NCBI GenBank assembly: GCA_016650185.1
Contig: JAENWE010000111.1
Span: 1-21,217, forward strand
Direction: 5' to 3'
Source of the DNA: Vicinamibacteria bacterium
GTDB taxonomy: Bacteria; Acidobacteriota; Vicinamibacteria; Fen-336; JAGNNV01
Length of the DNA: 21,217 nucleotides
A program made the position numbers and the translations under genes. This document shows, piece after piece, positions 1-6,312 of the stretch (position 1 is the first letter of the stretch; each line of letters opens with the position of its first letter). Below the pieces are notes generated by a model. That model was not told the DNA's origin and did not search any database. It was given only the letters and a program-made list of their open reading frames with translations.

Positions 1-576
1 CCCGCGGGGCCGCGGGAATTCGAACAGGCTGAGCTTGCGCAGTTCATCCTCGTCGTAGCGCTTGAACAGCGCGGCATCCGGCGCCTTCAGATCGCGGGCC
101 TCACCAACCAGAAGAATGGCTCCTTCGAGCTTGCCTTTCCATTTGTCAAGATCCGCCTGAGACTCAAGACGTCCGGCGCTCATCACCTTGCCTTGGACCA
201 CCCCGCTTGTTCCCGGGGTCCAGGCCTTGGGCAGAGCGATGAGAGGCGCCTTCTGGGGCGAGAGCATGGTGACGGACGATTTATCGAAGGACCAACCGCG
301 ACCGAACGGACCCCACGATTCGAGATGGGCGTTGGCCAGGCCCCAGTCCTCCAGCTGTTTTCGGGTCCATTCGTTCGCGGTCTTGAGTTGAGGCGAGCCA
401 GTGAGGCGGGGACCGATGACGTCGGTCAACTGCCTGAGCGTCTCCATGACCTGCGAATTCGTGCCCAGCGCCTGGTCGCGAATTTTCTGAACGGCAGCAT
501 AGTCGACCGCTTCCTGAGCAAAGGCGGGGCTGGCGGCCGCTATCGCGATGACGACTGCTCGCGCTAAATGTTTCAT
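1..576 (-). CDS. Secreted M28-like zinc aminopeptidase, N-terminal part (cut by window edge)
   Basis: The 192 visible codons start at ATG 576 and run off the left edge, so the C-terminal part is missing. Residues 1-21 form a signal peptide (MKHLARAVV, a hydrophobic core, then SPAFA before QEAV), so the product is exported. Residues 26-80 carry the pattern seen at the start of many secreted M20/M28 metallopeptidases: a helix, IGPRLTGSP, then NEWTRKQLEDWGL and ESWGPFGRGW. Residues 100-165 resemble the start of a PA-type insert (VVQGKVM, then LEGAILLVGEA). The zinc ligands would lie beyond the edge and cannot be checked. The ATG overlaps the rfbD stop in an ATGA, so translation is probably coupled and this is the last visible gene of the rfb operon. 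Family assignment is by pattern memory; peptidase activity is inferred. Confidence 0.75.
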   Translation of the reverse strand, partial: MKHLARAVVIAIAAASPAFAQEAVDYAAVQKIRDQALGTNSQVMETLRQLTDVIGPRLTGSPQLKTANEWTRKQLEDWGLANAHLESWGPFGRGWSFDKSSVTMLSPQKAPLIALPKAWTPGTSGVVQGKVMSAGRLESQADLDKWKGKLEGAILLVGEARDLKAPDAALFKRYDEDELRKLSLFEFPRPRG

Positions 577-1427
577 CTGGCAAGGTCTCCAAACTGGGTT
601 TTGATGTCGCGGGCAAACTCGGCAACCCCGTCCTGCCAGGCCGGCAGGAGGACTTGCGGGTCTTGAATTGTACGTAAAACTGAATAGGCGGGGCGCGGGG
701 CCGGGTGTGGGTACTCGCTGGCGGGCACCGGAATCACCGTGGTGTCGATCCCCAGGGCCTTGAAGAAATGGGTGGCGAGATCAAACCAGGAAGCGCCCTC
801 GCCCGCGCCGGCCAGGTGATACGTTCCGAAAGCGCCGGTCTCGATCAAACAGAGAATCGAACGGGCCAGATGGACTGCGGATGTGGGCGAACCCTTCACG
901 TCGCTCACCACCCGGACTTCCTTGTGCTTGAGGGCCAGAAAGTAAAGGCTCTTCGGAAAATTGGTGCCGTGCGTTTCGTAGACCCAAGCGGTGCGAACCA
1001 CGTAGTGGCGGGGGTTCAATTCACGCACCGCGACTTCGCCCGCGCACTTGCTGCGACCATAGTGGGACAGGGGCGCCGGCTGATCGTACTCATGGTACGG
1101 CGTCGTCTTCTGACCATCAAACACGTAGTCGGTCGAGACGTGGAGAACGGCGGCGCCTGCCTCGGCCGCGGCCAGGCTGAGATTCCTCGGCCCGAGAGCG
1201 TTGCCCCGGAAAGCGGCATCCGGATCTGACTGGGCCCGATCGACATCGTTGAACGCGGCGGCGTTCAGGACCAGATCAGGGCGGTGGGCCCGAACCGCAG
1301 CACGCACGTCCGCGAATTTCGTGATGTCCAGATCCTGGTGAAGGAGCGGGGCGATATCGTGGCCTTGATTCTGGGCCAGCATCTGGCGCCCGAGTTGTCC
1401 GCCGGCGCCGATCAACAGAATGCGCAT
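573..1427 (-). CDS. rfbD: dTDP-4-dehydrorhamnose reductase RfbD (RmlD)
   Basis: This 284-residue cytoplasmic enzyme makes the last step of dTDP-L-rhamnose synthesis, the NAD(P)H-dependent reduction of dTDP-4-keto-L-rhamnose. The Rossmann glycine motif GAGGQLG is at residues 7-13. STDYVFDG is at 98-105, with the short-chain dehydrogenase tyrosine and lysine at Y123 and K127 (YGRSK). The C-terminal substrate segment contains RPAYSVL. Length fits the family. The frame stays open upstream to 1589, but MRILLIGAGG matches the family N-terminus, so ATG 1427 is the start. That ATG shares one base with the rfbC stop (TGATG), and the rfbD stop overlaps the start of the peptidase gene by four bases. Regulation is therefore likely at the level of the whole operon. 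Confidence 0.95.
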   Translation of the reverse strand: MRILLIGAGGQLGRQMLAQNQGHDIAPLLHQDLDITKFADVRAAVRAHRPDLVLNAAAFNDVDRAQSDPDAAFRGNALGPRNLSLAAAEAGAAVLHVSTDYVFDGQKTTPYHEYDQPAPLSHYGRSKCAGEVAVRELNPRHYVVRTAWVYETHGTNFPKSLYFLALKHKEVRVVSDVKGSPTSAVHLARSILCLIETGAFGTYHLAGAGEGASWFDLATHFFKALGIDTTVIPVPASEYPHPAPRPAYSVLRTIQDPQVLLPAWQDGVAEFARDIKTQFGDLAR

Positions 1428-1981
1428 CACGGGATAAACCGGGGAAGCCGGTCCATGAGTTCGCAGAGCGGTCGAGCGGCTCGATCGCGCGCCGACAGCG
1501 CGGGCTCCGTCGTGAGCCATTGAATGCCGATGGCGGGATCGTTCCAAAGAACGGTCAGTTCGTCTTTCGGGTCGTAGTAGTCGGTGCACTTGTACTCGAC
1601 ATCGACCAGGTCGGATAGAGCGGCGAAGCCGTGGGCGAAACCAGGCGGCACATAGAGTTGTTTGAAATTGTCACCCGAAAGAAGAACCGAGGTCCAGCGG
1701 CCAAACGTCGGCGAACCGACTCGGACATCCACCGCCACATCGAGAATCGAGCCGGACACCGCCCTCATGAGTTTGCCCTGTGGTTTGGTGGCCTGCAGGT
1801 GGAGGCCGCGAACCGAGCCCTTGAGCGACCGAGAGTGGTTGTCCTGAACAAACGGCCCGTCCACTCCCGCGCCTTCGTATCGAACCGCGGAGAAGGTTTC
1901 GAGGAAGAAGCCCCGGGCATCCTGAAAAACGGTGGGCTCGATGATGAGAACCCCCGGCAATTCGGTCTGTGTGACCCTCAA
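1427..1981 (-). CDS. rfbC: dTDP-4-dehydrorhamnose 3,5-epimerase RfbC (RmlC)
   Basis: A 184-residue cupin epimerase that converts dTDP-4-keto-6-deoxyglucose to dTDP-4-keto-L-rhamnose. Family signatures are DARGFFLETF at 21-30, QDNHS at 46-50 and RGLHLQ at 58-63, where H61 is the expected catalytic base. VEYKCTDYY lies at 128-136, with Y130 the likely catalytic tyrosine, and D166 completes the expected set. The start is TTG at 1981, because the next residues (RVTQTELPGVLIIEP) align with the normal RmlC N-terminus and no ATG or GTG lies nearby. TTG overlaps the rfbA stop as TTGA, and a GAGGAA Shine-Dalgarno lies eight bases upstream inside rfbA. The active-site assignments come from knowledge of the family. 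Confidence 0.95.
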   Translation of the reverse strand: MRVTQTELPGVLIIEPTVFQDARGFFLETFSAVRYEGAGVDGPFVQDNHSRSLKGSVRGLHLQATKPQGKLMRAVSGSILDVAVDVRVGSPTFGRWTSVLLSGDNFKQLYVPPGFAHGFAALSDLVDVEYKCTDYYDPKDELTVLWNDPAIGIQWLTTEPALSARDRAARPLCELMDRLPRFIP

Positions 1982-2856
1982 TGCCCGCGTTCCTCGGCCA
2001 CCATGCGCAGGAGGTACTGGCCGTACTCGTTCTTGGCCATTACTCTTCCCGCTCGTTCGACCTCTTCTAGGCTCATGAAACCCATCTTGAATCCGACCTC
2101 CTCCGGACAGGCCACCTTGAGGCCTTGTCGTTCCTCGATGGCCTGAATGAAGGTCGAGGCCTGAAGCAGCGATTCGTGGGTCCCCGTGTCGAGCCAGGCC
2201 ATGCCGCGGCCCAGGATCACCACGTTCAACTCCCCTTGACCCATATAAATGCGGTTCACATCGGTGACTTCGAGCTCGCCCCTGGCCGAGGGCTTGAGGT
2301 TGGCTGCGATATCGCGAACCCGATTGTCGTAGAAGTACAGCCCAGTCACCGCGTAGTTCGACCTCGGCTGCTTGGGCTTCTCCTCCAAAGAGATGGCTCG
2401 TCCCCTCTCGTCAAAGGCCACGACCCCGTACCGCTCCGGATCCTTGACCCGGTAGGCGAAAACCGTGGCCCCCGACTCGCGCTGCGCCGCCGATTGAAGA
2501 TCTTTGGGCAAACCATCCCCATAGAAAATGTTGTCACCCAGGGCCAGAGCAACGCCGCCGGACCCTATGAAGTCCCGGCCGATGATGAAAGCCTGGGCGA
2601 GACCATCGGGGCTCGGCTGGACTGCGTACTCGATACGGATTCCAAACTGCGACCCATCCTTCAAGAGCCGCTTGAAGCTCTCCTGGTCCTCGGGAGTGGT
2701 GATGACGAGGATGTCGCGAATCCCCGCGAGCATCAACGTGGTCAGCGGGTAGTAGATCATCGGCTTGTCGTAGATCGGGACGAGCTGTTTGGAAACCGCA
2801 AGGGTGAGGGGATAGAGCCTGGTGCCTGATCCGCCGGCGAGGATGATGCCCCTGAT
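1978..2856 (-). CDS. rfbA: Glucose-1-phosphate thymidylyltransferase RfbA (RmlA), apparent ATC start
   Basis: This enzyme joins dTTP and glucose-1-phosphate to give dTDP-glucose, the first step of rhamnose supply. The first ATG in frame (2760) would delete the nucleotide-binding loop. Reading upstream gives GIILAGGSGTRLYPLT, the family N-terminus, back to an in-frame TAG that is the rfbB stop (2866-2868). Between that TAG and the motif there is no ATG, GTG, TTG or CTG. The best start is ATC at 2856, giving M-R-G-I-I-L and 292 residues, the usual RmlA length. An AGGAG at 2863-2867 lies six bases before it. Further motifs are PDGLAQA at 83-89 and GDN at 107-109, with D108 the expected metal ligand. 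Either AUC initiation is used, or the assembly has an ATG-to-ATC change. Confidence 0.93.
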   Translation of the reverse strand: MRGIILAGGSGTRLYPLTLAVSKQLVPIYDKPMIYYPLTTLMLAGIRDILVITTPEDQESFKRLLKDGSQFGIRIEYAVQPSPDGLAQAFIIGRDFIGSGGVALALGDNIFYGDGLPKDLQSAAQRESGATVFAYRVKDPERYGVVAFDERGRAISLEEKPKQPRSNYAVTGLYFYDNRVRDIAANLKPSARGELEVTDVNRIYMGQGELNVVILGRGMAWLDTGTHESLLQASTFIQAIEERQGLKVACPEEVGFKMGFMSLEEVERAGRVMAKNEYGQYLLRMVAEERGH

Positions 2857-2862
2857 GATGGA

Positions 2863-2867
2863 CTCCT
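2863..2867 (-). promoter_or_regulatory. Shine-Dalgarno AGGAG deciding the rfbA start
   Basis: AGGAG overlaps the rfbB TAG stop and lies six bases before the ATC at 2856 (three bases before an alternative ATC at 2859). With no conventional start codon upstream of the conserved nucleotide-binding motif, this site supports initiation at ATC 2856. Confidence 0.6.
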
Positions 2868-3954
2868 ATGCCCTGGCCGCGTGGCCCAGCCGCCCGCGGT
2901 CGTATTTGCCCTTGGTCACGGCAGCGGTCCAGTCCCCGTTGTCCAAATACCAGCGCACGGTCGCCCTCAGACCGGACTCGAACGGATGCTGCGGCTGGAA
3001 GCCAAGCTCGCGATGGATCTTCGAGGCATCGATGGCGTAACGGCGATCGTGGCCGGGGCGGTCTTTCACGAAGGTCTTGAGGTCCTGGTACGCGCGGTGT
3101 CCTTTGGCCTGGAGCGCCACATTGGAAGCGGCCGGAAGCACCGCCTCAAGGGCCGCGCAGAGAGCGTCGACCACCTGCAGATTCGTGCGCTCGGAATTCC
3201 CCCCCACGTTGTATTTTTCGCCCACGCGGCCCTTCTGCAGTACGGCCAGAATGGCGTTACAGTGGTCGGTCACGAATAGCCAGTCGCGGATGTTGCCGCC
3301 ATCTCCGTAGATGGGAAGGTCCTTCCCTTCGACCGCGTTCATGATCATGAGCGGAATCAACTTCTCGGGAAACTGATAGGGGCCGTAATTATTCGAGCAG
3401 TTCGTGATGAGGGTGGGCAACCCGTAGGTCTCGCGCCAGGCACGGACAAGATGGTCGGCCGAGGCCTTGGTGGCTGAGTACGGCGAGTTCGGGGCGTAGG
3501 GGGTGTCTTCGCGGAAGGCTCCGCTTTCGCCCAAGGATCCGTAGACCTCATCGGTGGAGACGTGAAGGAACCGGAAAGCGTCACGATCCGCCTCGGACCA
3601 GGTCAAGAACAGCGCGCGCGCCGCCTCCAGCAGTTCGAAAGTTCCGTTCACGTTGGTGCGCACAAAATCTCCGGGGCCATCGATCGAGCGATCCACGTGG
3701 CTCTCCGCCGCGAAATTCACCACCGCGCGCGGTTGGTGCTCTGAGAACAAGGCTCGTACCGCATCCCGGTCCGCGATGTCGCCGCGGACAAACCGAACTC
3801 GGTCATCGCCCAAAAGGCCCTCAATGCTCTCGAGATGACCTGCGTAGGTCAGGGCGTCGAAGACGACCAGCCGGTTCGAGGTGGCGGCGAGGGCCTGACG
3901 AACGAAATTCGACCCGATGAAGCCCGCGCCGCCAGTCACGATCCAGGTATTCAA
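2866..3954 (-). CDS. rfbB: dTDP-glucose 4,6-dehydratase RfbB (RmlB)
   Basis: A 362-residue extended short-chain dehydrogenase that oxidises, dehydrates and re-reduces dTDP-glucose to dTDP-4-keto-6-deoxyglucose with bound NAD. The Rossmann motif GGAGFIG is at 8-14. STDEVYG at 133-139 provides the T134-D135-E136 catalytic triad, and YSATK at 159-163 provides the tyrosine-lysine pair. NNYGPYQFPEKLIPLMI and GDGGNIRDWLFVTDH are also typical of RmlB. The start is TTG 3954 (NTWIVTGG follows), with GAGG seven bases upstream. It is the first gene of the rfb operon, so the promoter should lie in 3955-4356. The stop (TAG) is in the same frame as rfbA and ten bases before its apparent ATC. Confidence 0.96.
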   Translation of the reverse strand: MNTWIVTGGAGFIGSNFVRQALAATSNRLVVFDALTYAGHLESIEGLLGDDRVRFVRGDIADRDAVRALFSEHQPRAVVNFAAESHVDRSIDGPGDFVRTNVNGTFELLEAARALFLTWSEADRDAFRFLHVSTDEVYGSLGESGAFREDTPYAPNSPYSATKASADHLVRAWRETYGLPTLITNCSNNYGPYQFPEKLIPLMIMNAVEGKDLPIYGDGGNIRDWLFVTDHCNAILAVLQKGRVGEKYNVGGNSERTNLQVVDALCAALEAVLPAASNVALQAKGHRAYQDLKTFVKDRPGHDRRYAIDASKIHRELGFQPQHPFESGLRATVRWYLDNGDWTAAVTKGKYDRGRLGHAARA

Positions 3955-3987
3955 CAGGGCACCTCGACCCCGGAGGGGACGGACGGG

Positions 3988-4003
3988 TGCGCCTGCAGGC
4001 GCA
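3988..4003. promoter_or_regulatory. 16-bp perfect palindrome upstream of rfbB
   Basis: TGCGCCTGCAGGCGCA is its own reverse complement. It starts 34 bases upstream of the rfbB TTG. It could be an operator for a dimeric regulator, or a hairpin in the rfbB leader. No known regulator is assigned, and function is inferred only from symmetry and position. Confidence 0.35.
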
Positions 4004-4063
4004 ATGAAGGAGCACTCATTCTCAAAGACATCTCAGGCCGAAGCTTAGCCGCCCCAAGGATCG

Positions 4064-4111
4064 GGCCGTGATTTTAACGCGAGACGCACCGGCGACGGAG
4101 CTGTCACGGCC
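4064..4111. repeat. 8-bp inverted repeat in the rfbB upstream region
   Basis: GGCCGTGA (4064-4071) and TCACGGCC (4104-4111) are perfect inverted copies separated by 32 bases. The minus-strand GTTAAAAT box lies immediately inside the left arm. This may be a regulatory site or simply chance. Confidence 0.25.
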
Positions 4112-4356
4112 TTCGCAAGCATCCAGCCTGCATTGGAGCGGCCTTTCCCGCGGGCTAGGACCCCACTCCGATTCCGGCCCTTGCCGAACGGGGTAGGAAC
4201 GGTCATAGACTTCTTGCTGCCCCAACCTTGGGCTAAACGAATGGAGTTCCCGTTGAACCACCGCTTCATGGCCCTTTTCGCGGCCGCCCTTCCGGCCGAC
4301 CGCCCTCCGTACGACGCGCCGCCCGCGACACGTCAAAAAACGAAAACAGACGGCTC

Positions 4357-6105
4357 TTGATCAACGTGGGGGTCGGACTCCTCATCGCCGCGCTGCCGTA
4401 CCTCATCAGCGGCGTAGCCTCGGCCGCGGACTTCCCGTCGACCCTCTCGTTTCTCCTCTTCCCCGGACGCGGCCTTCTCGTCCTGCTCGGGGGCCTTGTC
4501 GTCTTGTGGGCGGCTCTCCGCGATCGCGTCCCGACCGATCGATTGGGCCTCTCTCTTGAGTTCCTCACGAGCCGGCGCGGGTTCTCACTCACGGCCTTCG
4601 CGATCATCGCCATCATTGCTTTCGCCCGGGTGCCGCAGGAGGAGAAGGAGGCGGAGGCCTTCGGCGGCGACGAACCCAAGTATCTGCGGATCGCCTACAG
4701 TCTGTTAAGAGACACCGACGCGGACGTGAGCGGAGGGCGAACGGAGACGCCGGGGCCGTCGGTTCGCATGCAGCAGGTGTGGAACCTCCTCGTCGTCGGA
4801 CGTGATTCGGCGGCTGATCTGTTCAAGCCGGTGGAGATTCCCGATGGCCACGTGTGGAACGCCGGCAACTGGACGGTGCGAGGACTGAACGGAGGCCTCT
4901 ACCATCTGCAGCCTCCGGGACTGCCCGCCCTGGTGGCCGCGGCCCTCGCCATCGGGGAGGGCGCGCTTCCGAATCGGGATCCCGGAATCTACGTGGCCGC
5001 GCTGTTGTCGCTGATCTGGCTGCTCGGAGCCAGAGAACTCTGGCGCCTGTCTCTCGAAGCCACGAACGATTCCCTCGGATCCGCAATCTTCGTGGCTCTG
5101 GTTCTACTTTCGGCCCCGGTCTTCGTCGGCGGCTACCAGCTCTTTCCAGAAAGCCTGTCGCTGCTGCTGTTCCCCTGGCTGTTCCGAAGGCTCCGCACCA
5201 GCGATCGCCCCCTCTCCTTGATGACCGGCCTCGTTTGCGGCCTGTTGACTGGCTCTTTGCTGTGGGTGCACCCCAAGCTCACCATAGTGGCCGCGTTGTT
5301 CGCGGTCATGGCATGGCTGCGGCCACGCACATCCGGCCGCGTGAAGCTGCTGTTCACTTTGGGCCTGACGCTCACCACCCTCACGTCTCTTCTCTATTGC
5401 TTTCACATCTCCGGCCTATTCCGACCGGAAGGCCTCTACATCAGACAAGCCGAGGAGTATGTGGGCTCGCCCAATCCACTCTCCCTTCGGTTCGCCGCCG
5501 GGCTCGTGAAATCCCTGGCGGGCGGGCGGGATGGACTTCTGGTTTTCGCGCCTGTACTGGTCCTTGCTTTCATGACTCCCATGGTCCTGAAGCGCCCCGC
5601 CCGGTCAACGATAGAAATGTGGAGTTTGTTCCTCGTGGTCTGGCTGACGTCCGCGGTTCACGATGGCGCTTCGCTCGGTTCCCCGGCGCGACTGATGGCC
5701 CCGGCGGCTTTCGTTCCGGCCTTCTTCCTGACCCGCGCCCTGCGCGAGCATCCCCCCGCCAGCTTCAAGATGGCCGCGGTGTTTCTCTTTCTTCTCGGCA
5801 CTCAAATCACAGAAACAGTCTGGGGCGACTGGCGAAGGAACGTCAATCCCTATCGAACCATGTTCGCCAACCCATCCACCAATTTTGAAGCCTCACTCCC
5901 CGGCAATTCGTTCGCCGAGGACGGGTACCGGGCGGATCTCCGAAAGGCGGGACTTGTTCTGGTGACTTTGTTGATTCTGGCCGCAGGCTTCGGGCGGGCC
6001 CGCGCCGACACGCGCCCTGATCTCGCCCCCGCAAGGTTCGGCACAGGCGTGATGGCTACACTCGCGTTCCTGGCCTACGGACTCCACTGGCTGGGACCGC
6101 CCTAG
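4357..6105 (+). CDS. Polytopic membrane protein, GT-C glycosyltransferase-like
   Basis: The 582-residue product has many hydrophobic segments spread over its length (for example 5-24, 38-53, 78-90 and several between 185 and 480, with two near the C-terminus). After the third segment lies GGDEPKYLRIAYSLLRD (D105, E106), which resembles the acidic motif in the first outer loop of GT-C enzymes using lipid-linked sugars. A later HPKLTIVAALFAV segment also fits that group. A role in adding sugars outside the inner membrane is therefore inferred; donor and acceptor are unknown. The first usable start is TTG 4357, without a clear Shine-Dalgarno; the frame stays open back to 4237, so a rarer upstream start is possible. 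The gene is divergent from the rfb operon. Its stop lies inside the CTAG at the left end of the palindromic element. Confidence 0.7.
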   Translation: MINVGVGLLIAALPYLISGVASAADFPSTLSFLLFPGRGLLVLLGGLVVLWAALRDRVPTDRLGLSLEFLTSRRGFSLTAFAIIAIIAFARVPQEEKEAEAFGGDEPKYLRIAYSLLRDTDADVSGGRTETPGPSVRMQQVWNLLVVGRDSAADLFKPVEIPDGHVWNAGNWTVRGLNGGLYHLQPPGLPALVAAALAIGEGALPNRDPGIYVAALLSLIWLLGARELWRLSLEATNDSLGSAIFVALVLLSAPVFVGGYQLFPESLSLLLFPWLFRRLRTSDRPLSLMTGLVCGLLTGSLLWVHPKLTIVAALFAVMAWLRPRTSGRVKLLFTLGLTLTTLTSLLYCFHISGLFRPEGLYIRQAEEYVGSPNPLSLRFAAGLVKSLAGGRDGLLVFAPVLVLAFMTPMVLKRPARSTIEMWSLFLVVWLTSAVHDGASLGSPARLMAPAAFVPAFFLTRALREHPPASFKMAAVFLFLLGTQITETVWGDWRRNVNPYRTMFANPSTNFEASLPGNSFAEDGYRADLRKAGLVLVTLLILAAGFGRARADTRPDLAPARFGTGVMATLAFLAYGLHWLGPP

Positions 6106-6122
6106 CAGTCCGTGGTGAAAGT
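6102..6122 (+). repeat. Left terminal inverted repeat of the palindromic element
   Basis: This perfect 21-base partner of 6251-6271 includes the TAG stop (6103-6105) of the GT-C-like gene within its outer CTAG. Confidence 0.8.
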
Positions 6123-6250
6123 TCGGCCTGCATTCAACGAACGCTGCATCCCGTCTGGACTACGTTGCTCGTCGCCTCAATATTCCCGATATGGAGGCTC
6201 CGCTTACACCTTGCCAGACGGGCGCATCACTCGTCTCGGTGCAACGGCGG

Positions 6251-6271
6251 ACTTTCACCACGGACTGCTAG
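6251..6271 (-). repeat. Right terminal inverted repeat of the palindromic element
   Basis: This is the exact reverse complement of 6102-6122. It ends in CTAG, 41 bases from the sulfatase stop codon. Confidence 0.8.
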
Positions 6272-6312
6272 CCCGGAGTGGCTTTTGGGGTGGGCCAGAT
6301 GATCGGTCTTCC

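Larger units (their letters stand above)
3955..4356. other. Divergent intergenic region between rfbB and a membrane protein gene
   Basis: This 402-bp stretch separates rfbB (minus) from the gene at 4357 (plus) and must hold promoters for both. I see a perfect 16-bp palindrome (3988-4003) and an 8-bp inverted repeat (4064-4071 with 4104-4111). A GTTAAAAT box on the minus strand near 4070-4077 could be a -10 element, but it has no convincing -35. A 75-codon open frame (4133-4360) ends in a TTGA overlap with the next gene; its reality is doubtful. No RNA gene or riboswitch was recognised. Confidence 0.6.
6102..6271. mobile_element. MITE-like palindromic element with 21-bp perfect inverted ends
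   Basis: Positions 6102-6122 and 6251-6271 are perfect reverse complements over 21 bases. The outermost four bases on each side are CTAG, so the element can be read as a 162-bp unit (6106-6267) with 17-bp terminal inverted repeats beginning CAGTCCGTGG, flanked by a CTAG target duplication. The interior is also symmetric about the same centre (near 6186): CCCGTCTGG (6150-6158) pairs with 6214-6222, and CCTCAATAT (6175-6183) pairs with 6189-6197 at 8 of 9 positions around a five-base loop. It has no coding capacity. It sits exactly on the stop codon of the upstream gene, in a convergent gap, so insertion would be harmless. A large bidirectional terminator hairpin is the alternative, but no T-tract is seen. 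Confidence 0.6.

Noticed and set aside
2866..2868. Stop-codon readthrough giving an RfbB-RfbA fusion
   Set aside because: The genes share a frame across the TAG, but the context shows no readthrough signal, and an AGGAG plus normal RmlA length favours separate initiation.
4854..5888. 344-codon same-strand frame inside the GT-C-like gene
   Set aside because: Its arginine/proline-rich composition is typical of a shifted high-GC frame, and it shows no motif.
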